Source: Sipunculus nudus (lineage: Eukaryota; Annelida; Sipuncula; Golfingiida; Sipunculidae). From it: 64,000 nt of DNA. Each line of letters opens with the position of its first letter. Position 1 is the first letter of the stretch. Below, one piece after another: positions 22,804 to 34,817 of this stretch. The notes below the pieces were generated by a model. That model did not search any database. It was not told where the DNA came from and saw nothing but the letters and a program-made list of their open reading frames with translations. The stretch spans positions 44,232,401 to 44,296,400 of the forward strand of contig CM049317.1 in the NCBI GenBank assembly GCA_026874595.1. Direction: 5' to 3'. Position numbers and translations under genes: made by a program.

Positions 22804-24652
22804 TACATCCTTAACAAAAAATCTCTAGCTTCAGCAACCCTCTTGTTAAGGGAGTAAATATATTTCTTGATTTTTTAAAAAGTGCATTATGTTTGGGCCC
22901 ATAACTTAAACAATTACGCAATACTGACATCATTTCTGGCATGTGCATAGCGAATGTATAGAAAAATATATATATTATATATGATCAAAGTCAGATCAGT
23001 GGTTTTGATATTAGGCAGTCTTACAGTGTAACAATGGGTTTTTAATGGAAAAATGAGGTTTTCATTAATATTTTGAAGGAATTAAGTCCTAGTGATCAAA
23101 TTCTTGGCATAGTAGGGGATTTTGGAGACATCTAACTGTATGCCAAATTAAAGGAACTTAGAGCTGAAGCTGGGGGGCTGAGCTCTTGCAAACTGCATAA
23201 CACTAGCTTGATGTAAACAATATGTGACATGGTGCTTGAAAACTTGAATAAAATCTACAGTTTTTGATCAACTGGTTTCAAATTTTTGGTGTTAACAGAC
23301 AAAATGCTAACAAAAACATGCTGTGAAAATTAACTCCACAGCAGTTACAGGAAAAAAAATGTGCCATTGTCAAACTTGGGAAAAATTTAAGGTACCAATT
23401 TTATATTTTTGCCAATATTTAAAAAAATTAACAGATTTTGATCTAATTTTGGTATCCAATTAAATTTTGATCAATTAAAGTAGTATTACTGAAAAAAAGT
23501 CCCTATCTTTAACACTTTTGGTCTTAAGTGACCAAATATCTTTCCTGATTTTTTTACAAAGTCCATTATGTTTGGGCCCATAACTTTTTAAAATTAAATA
23601 ATACTGACTTAATTTCTGGCATGTCCATAGAAACTATATAAAGGAATATTTATGGTAAATATGAAGAAAACCAGATAAGTGGTTTTGATATTAGCCAGTC
23701 CTGAAGTGTGAAAATAGATTTCTAATAAAAAGTTTAGGTTTTTCCTTAATATCTTGAAGAAACGAAGTCCTATTGACCCAATTTTGGCATGTTAGGAGAT
23801 TTTGGGGACATCTAACTGTATGGACAATTTTTAGATTCATAGGTCCAATGGTGTCGAAACATGCCAGTCTTACGGACTGACATCCGGACGGACGGACGAT
23901 GGACAATGGACCATGACTATAGCTCAGATGACTTATAGGCAGATGAGCTAAAAATTCAATAACTGGCCTAATTTTCAAGCTTTTATATTCAAGTTTCAGA
24001 TTAAAACAAATTAAATACTTATTTTTACATATTGTGAAAATTAAATCAACACTACTCACAGGAAAAAAATGTGCCATGTTCAAAGTTGAGCAAATTTTAT
24101 GATACTGATTTTATTTTTATGCTAATAACTTAAAAAAAAATTCAAAATTCAGATCTAATTTTGGGTATACAATTGAAACTAAATTAAACAAAGTTATATA
24201 CTTGGCAAAAAAGTCTATAGCTTCAAAAATTTTCATGTTAAGTGAGTTACAATATTTTTCCGGATGTTTTACAAAGTCCATTATGTTCAGCCCTTTAACT
24301 TTAAGAAATTACACTCAAAGGACTTAATTTCTGGCATGTATATAGGAAATATAAAGGAGAATACTTCTGGTAAATATTAAGAAAAACTGGTAAGTGGTTT
24401 TGATATTAGGCAGTCCTAAAGTGTGATAAAAGGTTTTTTATGGAATTTATGAGGTTTTTCTTTAATTTCTCAATGGAATGTAGTCACAGTGACTCAGTTT
24501 TCAGTTTGGTAGGAGATCTTCAGGACATCTAACAGTTTCAAAATATGCCAGTTTAACGGACGGACAAACAGACATGGTGGACTGACAGCCAAGGGACAAA
24601 GGACAATGACTATAGCTCAGATGACTTAATAGTCAGCTGAGCTAAAAATGTG
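22804..24652 (+). repeat. Family D right halves, two to three tandem copies
   Basis: Blocks sharing AATTCAGATCTAATTTTGG, GCCCATAACTT, GGTTTTGATATTAGGCAGTC and TTTTGGGGACATCTAAC recur at 22800, 23230-23953 and 23960-24652, about 700 bp apart. The last two end in GACGGACGGACGATGG or related, then CTATAGCTCAGATGACTTA and (AG)CTGAGCTAAAAA. The 130-codon minus-strand frame at 23691-24083 crosses this repeat and is not considered a gene. Confidence 0.75.
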
Positions 24653-25050
24653 TAAAAATTTGAAAAAATACATGTAGTGCCACCAGTCTGCAGGAACTGA
24701 TGAAACACTCCATGATCAATATGCATGCAAAGAATCATGGAAATCAATGCATCAGTTATTCATATATTGGAGCTTTTGTGTCACAATTTTAATTATTCAT
24801 GGGGGGGGGGAGGGGGGACATATGAGCCCAATGGCTCAGAGGATAAGGGTAACAGAGACCTAATTTCAATTTAGATGTCAAGTATGAAGATTCTAGGTCA
24901 AGGGATTACTATTTGTGCCCACTTACAATATGAATCTTTATTTGAAGGTCTCAAAATAGAGAAAAAAATGTGTAAAAATTCCAAAAAATACAGGGGGTGC
25001 CACCAGTCTGCAGGAACTGATGAAACACTCCATGATCAATACGCATGCAA
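24653..25050 (+). repeat. Family A partial units before a new left terminus
   Basis: Palindrome-like anchors at 24673 and 24993 (320 bp apart). A G-run lies at 24801-24815. The second unit stops at CATGCAAA where a new A element begins. Confidence 0.8.
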
Positions 25051-28000
25051 ACAAGTGACCCATGGGTCATGACGCTCAGCCAACTGGCATGTTGACAATA
25101 TGTCCTTGCACAGCAACAAATTAAGATAATGTAGGTGGCATCAAAGTTCATGCATATTAGCTGAAGTTCATTAACACCCATAAGCACATCAAATTTGATG
25201 ACAATCCATCCAGCTGCTCATGAGAAATCTGGCAATTTGTGTGTATTTTGCATTATATCTGTGATACTCAAACATGGCCGGTAACTCAGATAATATAGGT
25301 CACAGTGACCTCAATTCAAGTTTATGAGGAAAACTTTTGAGGAACTCTCAGGATGTCAAGTAAGAAGATTAAGGCCAAATGGTTATGATTTGTGCCCTGC
25401 TTTGGTATCAAATTTTCAATTATTCTGGGGGTGCTTATAAGCCCCATAGCTTGAAGAATATGGGTAACAGATACCTAATTTCTGGTTTCCAAAAAGACTT
25501 TTTCATGGAACACCCTGGTTGTCAAAATAGAAGATTTTAGGTCCAATGGTATGATTTGTGCCCTGCTTTGGTATCAAATTTTCAATTATTCTGGGGGGTA
25601 CTTATAAGCCCCATAGCTTGGAAAATATGGGTAACAGAGACCTAATTTTAGGTTTCCAAGGAGACTTTTCACAGGCCTCCCTGGATGTCAAGTAAGAGGA
25701 ATCTAGGACCAATGGTTACAATTTGTGCACTGTTAAAGGATGAAAAAAAAATCGTAAAAAAATCGAAAAAATACAAGTGGCACCACCAGTCTGCAGAAAC
25801 TGATGAAACACTCCATGATTAATATCCATGCTAAGAATCATGGTGATCAATGCATTAGTTGTACAGATACTTGTGCTTTTGTATCAAATTTTCCATTATT
25901 CTGGGGGATATTTCAGAGAACCATAGAGCTCTAAGGTTTTGGGTAACAGAGACCTAATTTTTGGTTTCCAAGGAGACTTTTCATTGGCCTCTCTGCATGT
26001 CAAGAAATAAGATTCTAGGTCCAGTCCTTATGATTTGTGCCCTGTTATCAGATGACCGCATATTTTAAGGTACCGAAAATAGAGAAGAAAATTGTAAAAA
26101 TATCGAAAAAATATAGATGGCGCCACCAGTCTGCAGAAACTGATGGAACACTCCATGATCAATATCCATGCAAAGAATCATGGTGATCAATGCATTAGTT
26201 GTTCATTTACTTGAGTTTTTGTATCAAATTTTCCATTATTCTGGGGGGTACTTCAGAGCCCAATAAGGTTTTGGGTAACAGAGACATAATTTTTCGGTTT
26301 CCAAGGAGACTTTTCATTGGCCTCTCTGCATGTCAAGATAGAAGATTCTAGGTCCAGTTGTTACGATTTGTGCCCTGTTATCAGATGACCGCATCTTTTA
26401 ATGTATCAAAAATAGAGAAAGAAAATTGTAAAATATCGAATAATACAGGTGGCGCCACCAGTCTGCAGAAACTGATGAAACACTCCATGATCAAATTCCA
26501 TGCAAAGATTCATGGTGATCAATGCATTAGTTATTCAGATACTGGAGCTTTTGTATCATATTTTTAATTATTCTGAGGGGTACTTGTGAGCCCCATAGCT
26601 GGGAGGATATGGATAACAGAGACCTAATTTCAGGTTTCCACAGAGACTATTAATGGACTTCCCTTGATGTCAGTAAGAAGATTCCAGGTCCAGTGGTTAC
26701 GATTTGTGCCCTGTAAACAGATGACAGCTTCTCTGAAGTTCTCAAAAATAAAGAAAAAAAATCGTAAAAATTGGAAAAAAATACAGGTGGCGCCACCAGT
26801 TTGCAGGAAATGATGAAACACTCCATGATCAATATTCATGCAAAGAATCATAGTGGTCAATGCATTAGTTATTCATATACTGGAGCTTTACTATCATATT
26901 TTTAATTACTTAAAAGAATTTATACTTAACAGACTTAATTTCTGGCATGTACATATGAACTATATAGAGGAATATTTATGGTAAATATGAGGAAAAACAG
27001 ATCAGTGGTTTTGATATTAGGCAGTCCTGAAGTGTAAAAATAGGTTTTTAATAAAAAATTTTTCCTTAATTTCTCAAAGTAACGAAGTTGCATGGACCCA
27101 GTTTTCAGCTTGGTAAGAGATCTTGGGGACATCTAACATTATGCTAAATTTTGGATTCCTAGGTCTTACGGTTTCAAAACGTGCCACATCCACGGATTGT
27201 CGGACGGACAGACGGATGGAAGACGGACAGTAGACCATGACTATAGCTCAGATGACTTATAGTCGCTGAGCTAAAAAATTGATAAAAATTGAAAAAATAC
27301 AGGTGGGCCACCTGTTTGTAGGAACTGATGAAACACTCCATGATCAAAATTCATACAAATAATCATTGTGATCAATGCAGTAGTTATTCAGATACTTGAG
27401 GTTTTATATCAATTTGTTGATTATTCTGGGGGGTACTTATGAGACCCATAGCTTTGAGAATATGGGTAAAAGAGACCTTTTTCCAGGAATTTTTTTTATA
27501 TGGACCTCCCGGGATGTCAAGTATGAAGATTCCCGGTCCAGCGGTTACGATTTGTGCCATGTTTATAGATGACAGCTTCTTTGAAGGTATCAAAAATAGG
27601 GAAAAAAAATTTGCAAAAATTGAAAAAATACAGGTGGCGCCACCAGTTTGCAGGAAATGATGAAACACTCCATGATAAAAATTCATACAAAGAATCATTG
27701 TGATTAATGCAGCAGTTATTCAGATACTGAAGCTTTTGTATCAAAATTTTAATTATTCTAGGGGTACCTATGAGACCCATAGCTCAGAGAAAATAGGTAA
27801 CAGAGACCTAATTTCAGGTTATCAAGGAGTTTTATCATGGACCTCCCTGGATGTCAAGTAAGAAGATTCCAGGTCTAGCGGTTAAGATTTGTGCCCTGTT
27901 AACAGATGACAGCTTCTTTGAAGGTATCAAAACTAGAGAAAAAATATCATAAAAACTGAAAAAATACAGGTGGCGCCACCTGTTTGTAGGAACTGATGGA

Positions 28001-29846
28001 ACACTCCATGATCAAAATTCATACAAAGAATAATTGGATCAATGTAGTAGTTATTCAGATACTTGAGGTTTTATATCAAATTGTTGATTATTCTGGGGGG
28101 TACTTACAAGACCCAAAGCTTTGAGAATATGGTTAACAGAGACCTTATTCCAGGTTTCTAAGGACATTTTTTATATGGACCTCCTGGGATGTCAAGTAAG
28201 AAGATTCCAGGTCCAGCGGTTATGATTTGTGCCATGTTTACAGATGACAGTTTCTTTGAAGGTATCAAAAAAAGAGAAAAAAAATTGCAAAAATTGAAAA
28301 AAATACAGAGTGGCGCCACCAATTTGCAGGAAATGATGAAACACTCCATGATCAATAATCTTACAAAGAATCATTGTGATCAATGCAGCAGTTATTCAGA
28401 TACTGAAGCTTTTGTATCAAAATTTTAATTATTCTAGGGGTACCTATGAGACCCATAGCTCAGAGAAAATAGGTAACAGAGACCTAATTTCAGGTTATCA
28501 AGGAGTTTTATCATGGACCTCCCTGGATGTCAAGTATGAAGATTCCAGGTCTAGCGGTTAAGATTTGTGCCCTGTTAACAGATGACAGCTTCTTTGAAGG
28601 TATCAAAACTAGAGAAAAAAATATCATAAAAACTGAAAAAATACAGGTGGCACCACCTGTTTGTAGGAACTGATGGAACACTCCATGATCAAAATTCATA
28701 CAAAGAATAATTGGATCAATGTAGTAGTTATTCAGATACTTGAGGTTTAATATCAAATTGTTGATTATTCTGGGGGGTACTTACAAGACCCAAAGCTTTG
28801 AGAATATGGTTAACAGAGACCTTATTCCAGGTTTCAAAGGACATTTTTTATATGGACCTCCTGGGATGTCAAGTAAGAAGATTCCAGGTCCAGCGGTTAT
28901 GATTTGTGCCCTGTTAACAGATGACAGCTTCTTTGAAGGTATCAAAAATAGAGAAAAAATATCATAAAAACTGAAAAAATACTGGTGGCCCCACCTGTTT
29001 GTAGGAACTGATGGAACACTCCATGATCAAAATTCATACAAAGAATAATTCGATCAATGTAGTAGTTATTCAGATACTTGAGGTTTTATATCAAATTGTT
29101 GATTATTCTGGGGGGTACTTACAAGACCCAAAGCTTTGAGAATATGGTTAACAGAGACCTTATTCCAGGTTTCTAAGGACATTTTTATATGGACCTCCCT
29201 GGATGTCAAGTTAGAAGATTCCAGGTCCAGCAGTTACGATTTGTGCCATTTTAACAGACGACAGCTTCTTTGAAGGTATCCAAAATAGAGAAAAATTTCA
29301 TAAAAATTGAAAAAATACAGGTGGCACCACCAGTTTACAGGAACTGATGAAACACTCAATGTTCAATATTCATACAAAGAATCATGGTGATCAAGGCAGT
29401 AGTTATTCAGATACTAGAGGTTTTGTATCAAATTGTTGATTATTCTGGGGGGGGGGGGGGGTACTTACAAGACCCATAGCTTGGAAAATATTGGTAACAG
29501 AGACCCAATATCAGGTTTCCACAGACTTTTCATGGACCTCCTTGATGTCAAGTGAGAAGATTCCAGGTCCATCGGTTACGATTTTGTACCCTGTTTACAG
29601 ACGACAGCTTCAAATTGTTGATTATTCCTGGGGGGGTACTTACAAGACCCATAGCTTGGAGAATATAGGTAACAGAGACCTTACTTCAAGTTATCCAGGA
29701 GATTTTTCATTGACCTCCCTGGATATCAAGTCTGAAGATTCCAGGTTCAGCGGTTACGATTTGTGCCCTGTTAACGGCCAGCTGGCTGAACAACGGACTA
29801 AGGGTGATCGCTATAGCTCAGATGATTTTCAGTCAGCTGAGCTAAA
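25051..29846 (+). mobile_element. Large family A element with about 13 tandem units
   Basis: The left terminus is ACAAGTGACCCATGGGTCAT (palindrome 25057-25068), then the leader. Units are anchored at 25776, 26116, 26448, 26786, 27633, 27969, 28309, 28646, 28984 and 29320, spacing mostly 332-340 bp. The right terminus is CTATAGCTCAGATGATTTTC and GTCAGCTGAGCTAAA near 29845. Perfect GGTGGCGCCACC lies at 26448, 26786, 27633 and 27969. Units at 27700-28970 are almost identical to one another, showing recent amplification. A D fragment interrupts at about 26908-27275. Open frames of 60-155 codons inside repeat with the unit, run on both strands and carry no domain. Confidence 0.85.
26908..27275 (+). 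mobile_element. Family D right-end fragment inside the family A array
   Basis: ACTTAATTTCTGGCATGTAC through GGTTTTGATATTAGGCAGTC to CTATAGCTCAGATGACTTAT and GCTGAGCTAAAAA, then family A resumes with AAAAATTGAAAAAATACAGG. The same A/D junction type occurs at 6346 and 24652. Confidence 0.75.
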
Positions 29847-29958
29847 CATTCCACCCAGTGATTACGGAGGAGTTCACTGGAAACCTATGCGGCGGCAACG
29901 TCCAACTGAAAACACAGTATCCGCAAAACTCTGTTTTGGCGAATACAACAGATCCTAA
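29847..29958 (+). repeat. Family B-type right terminus attached to family A
   Basis: Directly after the A terminus come GGAGGAGTTCACTGGAAAC, GCGGCGGCAACG and GTATCCGCAAAACTCTGTTT with TGGCGAATACAA. This matches the family B right end at 22700-22800. It may be a chimeric end or a B remnant into which A inserted. Confidence 0.7.
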
Positions 29959-30215
29959 TTTTTTTTATTACACTTATTGATTTTCTCATTTATTAAATCC
30001 TTAATACAAATGCAATAATTCAACAAAGCTGAATGACAGAAGAGTGAAACTTAACTTTACACTTATTTAATCAGAGTACAAGTCCAAGGAATCAATGGCA
30101 AAGGGGGGGGGGTTAATGGGTGAGAGTTACATATACAAGTACTCCTGCATATACAAGTACACAGGATATGAACTTGTGCTTACAAGAGGAAATGTTTATT
30201 CATGATAAGTAAATA

Positions 30216-30269
<54 letters not shown>

Positions 30270-30583
30270 TAACTTATCCCCCCCCCCCAACTAAGATTGT
30301 GTCAAGTGCCTCTGGCAGTAGGCCTATTCAGTATACCTATCATAGTAACAGTAAGCTACTCACTAACCAGTGCTAGTAACAGGGTTCGCAGTCGCTTTGT
30401 CACCGCGTCATGAACTTGTCCAGTCCTCAGTATTTCTTTATTATACTTCTCTATTTTCACTTTCTGACATTGTCCCCGCCTTGTCTCGTTTCAAGACACT
30501 GAATTCCGTGTCGCCCAGCTGCTCCACCTCAGTGTGAATATAACAGTTCCCGCCATGCATTTAAATCGGGAAGCTGCATTTCG
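29959..30583. other. Microsatellite-rich unassigned DNA
   Basis: Holds a G-run with TTAATGGGTGAGAGTTAC (30103, like 19133), a (TA)n microsatellite at about 30219-30269, a C-run at 30278-30288, and 30390-30560 of higher GC with no recognised gene. Confidence 0.45.
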
Positions 30584-31634
30584 TCTTTTTACCGAGCGCT
30601 ACCGAGCGTTACCGAACGCTAATAGGACTTTTTACCGAGCGCTCCCCTGGGTTCACACCTGCCATTGCTTGACCCACGTGGGGTTACCGAGCGCTAGGGA
30701 CTTTTTGCCGAGCGCTACCATCGCTCACATGAAAACTGTAGTTTTAACCGCATTCAGTACAAAAACATCAATTAATAACATTGTATTTGTTTATATACCA
30801 TGAATTCATATAGGCCTATGATATCTTTCCCTCATATTATAACAGTGTTGTTTTTCTTCAGTGTATATACATATATATGTTAAATATAATAATACTATAT
30901 ATTTTCCTATACATTTAACATATAAAATATATTTATATTGTACATTAAATATTTAAAATATAGTTTTAATTATAAATTATAATTATAGATATTTAACATA
31001 TTTATATAACATTTACTATATAGTATAATATAATTAAATTATTACATATGCAGGGGGATACAGGAATTTAGAAAGGGGGGGGGGGCTCACAGTGCGAGGA
31101 CGCGAAGCTGATCGATGATCCGAGGCGCGGAGCCCGAGAAGGGGGTTTGGGAGGGGCCGCCCCCTTAATCCCCCCCCCAGGTGTAGACATTTTTTTTGAA
31201 AATTTAGGTTGTAATAATGCAATCTGGGGTAGCTTAAATGCATTATAAAGCAAGACATAACTTGTAACTTGACGCGTGACGGTGTACTATGAGTTTTTTT
31301 TTTCAAAGATTTTTTAGTTGGGCAAAAAAACAGGGAAAGGGGACGCGCCCACTGCCCCCCCCCCCTTTGATCCGCCCCTTATATGTTTTTAATAAATGTA
31401 ATATTTATAAAAGAGTATACTATAATATAAAATGAATACATGATGAACCGTTTGCCATTTAGATAACATGTCTAATATATTTATATAAAGTATATTTAAT
31501 ATATAATAATAATAATAAAATGGTATTTATATAGCAGGGGCGTAGCCAGAGGGGGGCCTCAGAGGGCCATGGCCCCCCACCCCCAGGGTGCATCCAGTGC
31601 TCGCCGTCCTTTCGGAATTTCACTTAATCTTATA

Positions 31635-31710
<76 letters not shown>

Positions 31711-32725
31711 TGCATTAATTTGCCTTTGCTATCAGAAGGGGATCCAGAGAGGGCGCCATCGGCGCGTGGCCCCCTGGTGTGCTGCAATATCTCTCATTTT
31801 ATCCATTTCCCAATTTTCGTGGTTAATTTTCGTTTTTCATATTTCTTTTTTATTAATTAGCAATTTGCAATTTACAATTAGTTATCTGCAGTTTATTACT
31901 CTACAAATTCATTAGTTGAGGATGAGGATATTTATGAACAGCTGCAGAACAACTGCAGAGCACCAGGCCCATGTTGGGTTGACCTTGGACAATCTCATGG
32001 CTCAATCCTCGCGATCTGTGCTCTTAGGAGTCCTGTGTGCTGTCGAGACCACGGATCCCGGTAAAATTTTGTTTAACAATGTTTAACATAAGACATCAAC
32101 AGTTATTTCACTCCCAGATTACATTTAAAAGATAATATTTTGCAAGTTGTAAACGCAAATGCGCCTTTGCGCCATTGACTTTAACGTTGAAAACGATTGA
32201 AATTTTATATCCTAATTTTGAAGAAATATAAATATTAAATATTGAACCTCTCTAAAGTTTGACTACTTACGCAAAGACATGAGGGAACAGTTTTTACGGG
32301 AACAGTATATCCTCATGTTTTTAATACTTGCCTCAAAATGTCCTCTTTAAATTGCATATTCAAAATATTTCCCAATATGGGGGGATACGCCCTCCCATAC
32401 CCTCCCCATGTACCTAAAACTAACCTTAATAAACTATGGTTCATACTTGAAAAAAAAAGAAAATATATATTTTCATACACCAAAATATATAACGTATAAT
32501 AATAATAATAACAATAATAATAATAATAATTATAAATATATATACATATACACGTATATATAACAGTTTTCATTGTACCTATACATGCATATTAGTGCCC
32601 CCCCCCCCCCCCCCCCGGGGGCGCTCGGCAGCCCAATGTTGGTCAGAACAAAGCCAGGTGTCAAAACCAAAGAGATCGAGTAAACACTTAGTAGCTGTTA
32701 AGCCCGGTAGCGCTCGGTAAAAAGA
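30584..32725. repeat. Region bounded by 21-bp inverted repeats (TTTTTACCGAGCGCTACC)
   Basis: TCTTTTTACCGAGCGCTACC begins at 30584 and its complement ends at 32725. Further TTTTTACCGAGCGCT-like copies lie at 30628 and 30705, and GCGCTCGGCAGCC at 32624. AAGCTGC lies outside both arms. Inside: AT-rich DNA, a GGGGCTCACAG/GGGGCCGCCCCC-rich fragment with TGATCCGCCCC (31050-31380), an AGCAGGGGCGTAGCCAG hAT-type end (31532) and microsatellites. Possibly a MITE-like composite; no TSD confirmed. Confidence 0.45.
31637..31712. repeat. (TA)n followed by (TATG)n microsatellite
   Basis: About 23 TA dinucleotides, then about seven TATG/GTAT tetranucleotides. Confidence 0.95.
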
Positions 32726-33205
32726 CCGACCCGGAAGCTGCCTGCCACATATGTTACTAAAACGCATAAATGCGCGACACATGTACACACACGTAGGTGT
32801 ACACGTCTCTTTTTCTTCAATGTTCCACTCGATGTGCTGTATTATCTGTTGACCTGTGAGAACCGTAAAATGAACTGTCTGTTAGACTCAGAGGCTGAAA
32901 AATGATCCCCAAAGCTCGGTCTCTTTGGGTGCTCTTTCAGGTTTCCACTGATTCAAAAAGGGCTAAAACGCATGCGGACCTGTGGACGGACGATGTATAT
33001 TTTAACGATTAAGTTTGGTTTGGAAGGTATATGTGACTGTGTACTGTCACACTTGCCGCATAAGACAGTTTCATAAAGTAGGTTTACTGATAAACTTCTA
33101 ATCTGCATTGTTCACTATTTAAAGTCATTAAATAATTGTTAAAAAAAACATTCTTGTGGTAGGCTATAGCTAATCTAAAATAAGTTGGGATGACAGTTTG
33201 AATAT
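32726..33205. other. Unassigned DNA
   Basis: No repeat or gene recognised between the inverted-repeat region and the next family A-type terminus. Confidence 0.4.
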
Positions 33206-33303
33206 ATATGAAAACAAGTGACCCATTAGTCATGACGCTCAGCTGACTTAAAATACATTCACTAAAGGAATTTTATCATCTGAATGGCAAATTTTGTAGG
33301 TGG
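33206..33303 (+). mobile_element. Isolated family A left terminus
   Basis: ACAAGTGACCCATTAGTCAT and GACGCTCAGCTGAC, with two changes in the palindrome, then decay. Truncated by the adjacent hAT-like fragment. Confidence 0.6.
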
Positions 33304-33482
33304 CAGGGGCGGATCCAGGATTTAGGAAAGGCGGGGGGGGGTCCAACCCAGGAGGACTATAATGAAAATCCTAAAAAAAAAGGTCATCAGGTCCGGAAAA
33401 GGAGGGGTCCAGGCCGCAAAATTTTGTCTAGAACCCTTTAAAAAAGGATCGTTGCTTCCGGTGAAAATGGGGGGAACCTCAT
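33304..33482 (+). mobile_element. hAT-like MITE fragment (GGGGCGGATCCAGGA end)
   Basis: Starts GGCAGGGGCGGATCCAGGAT. GGACTATAATGAAAATCC and CAGGTCC..GGGGTCCAGG blocks match, in reverse, 41370-41479. The CAGGGGCGGATCCAG style of terminus is common in animal hAT non-autonomous elements. The right end is missing. Confidence 0.6.
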
Positions 33483-33982
33483 AGATCCGAGAATAAGGAT
33501 AACAGAGACCTAATTTCAGGTTTCTTAGGAGATTTTTCATGGACCTCCCTGCGTCTCAAGTAAGAAGATTCTTGATCGATGCAATGGTTAAGATTTGTGC
33601 CCTCTTAACAGACAATCACATCTTTGAAGATCCAAAAATAGAGAAAAGAATGTGTAAACTTTGAAAATCATCCAGGTGGCACCCCCAGTCTGCAGGAACT
33701 GAAGAAACACTCCATGATGAATATGCATGCAAGGAATCGTGCTGATCAATGCATTAACTATTCGGGGGGGGGGGGGGGTAGTTCTGAGCACCATAGCTCA
33801 CAGGATATGGGTAACAGACCTAATTTCAGGTTTCCAAGGAGATCTTTCATGGACCTCCCTGGATGTGAAGTTAGAAGATTCTAGGTCTAGTGGTTACGAT
33901 TTGTGCCTGGTTAACGGACAACTGCTTCTTTGAAGATGGAGCTTTTGTTTCATGTTTTTTAATTTGTCCCGGGGGGGGGGTA

Positions 33983-34635
33983 ATACGGGATATCGCTAAT
34001 ACCGATACTCTCGTGTGTGGAGGCAGTAAATGATAAACATCATATTTTGTAAGTTTCCATGAATTATGATACATTATGGTACGAAACAATTGTAACCTCG
34101 TATGTATTCAATGATCATATAAGCCAAAAAAAATTAAAGGTATGGTTCTCAGGCACCGCCCGCATCAATTTTAAACCCCCCCATCAAAAATTTTTATTTT
34201 GATTTTCAATAAAAACTTTCCAATTTTGAGCTGCTACCGCTCCGACATTTCTTTCAAGAAGATAAAACCATACAATTTCCTTTGTTTTGTAGTGCTTTTA
34301 CTTATTTAACAAAATAAACTGTTATTTTCATGCTTTTCCTTTATCATTTGACATTTCTATCGAAACATACCAAAAAATTTAAAATAAAAAAGCTCCCGCC
34401 CGCATTGATTCCCGAAAAAAAGTGCCTGAGAACCATACCTTTTTTTTTATTTTGGCCTTAATTAAAAAGATTCCATAGCGCGTATAAGCCAACAAAGTGG
34501 GCACTGTCAGTTTCGTCCGTGTTAATGAGTGTCCGGCTGAATCACGCTTGCCTGCACAAACAAGCTTCCGGCTGCGCCAGCCAGTCGTTTTTCTCCTCCA
34601 TCTACACGAGAAGCTGCATTAGCGATATCCCGTAT
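33983..34635. mobile_element. MITE with ACGGGATATCGCTAAT terminal inverted repeats
   Basis: ACGGGATATCGCTAAT begins at 33985 and its exact complement ends at 34633. The TIRs extend imperfectly to about 40 bp through CTCTCGTGT. Length about 650 bp including a second MITE nested inside. It is inserted at the GGGGTACTTATGAGCC point of a family A unit. No ORF. Confidence 0.8.
34137..34442. mobile_element. Nested MITE with AAAGGTATGGTTCTCAGGCA ends
   Basis: AAAGGTATGGTTCTCAGGCA at the left and its complement at the right (TGCCTGAGAACCATACC). Similarity continues outward through an A-rich tract to GGCC on both sides, so the true ends may be about 34122-34460. Internal CCGCCCGCAT motifs occur near each end. 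About 305 bp, no ORF. Confidence 0.85.
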
Positions 34636-34817
34636 GTCGAGCCCCATAGCTCACAGGATATGAGTAACAGAGACCTTATTTCAGGATCCCAAGGAGATTT
34701 ATCAGGGACCTCCCTGGAAGTCAAGTAAGAGGAATCTAGGTCTAGCGGTTACGATTTGTGCCTGGTTAACAGACAGACGGACGAAGGGTGACACCCTTCA
34801 GTCAGCTGAGCTAAAAA

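Larger units (their letters stand above)
33483..34817 (+). repeat. Family A array split by nested MITEs
   Basis: Units with AACAGAGACCTAATTTCAGG occupy 33483-33982 and continue at 34636-34817 (GAGCCCCATAGCTCACAGG to GTCAGCTGAGCTAAAAA). G-runs lie at 33764-33778 and 33970-33979. The gap holds two nested elements. Confidence 0.8.

Noticed and set aside
23691-24083. 130-codon minus-strand frame
   Set aside because: Entirely within family D tandem copies; other copies have stops in the same frame.
29491-29958. 155-codon plus-strand frame
   Set aside because: Runs through family A units and the hairpin terminus; sibling units do not keep the frame.
30534-30803. 89-codon frame with repeated ERYRALP/TFYRALP
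   Set aside because: The peptide repetition comes from the repeated ACCGAGCGCT DNA motif, which also occurs inverted at 32.7 kb.
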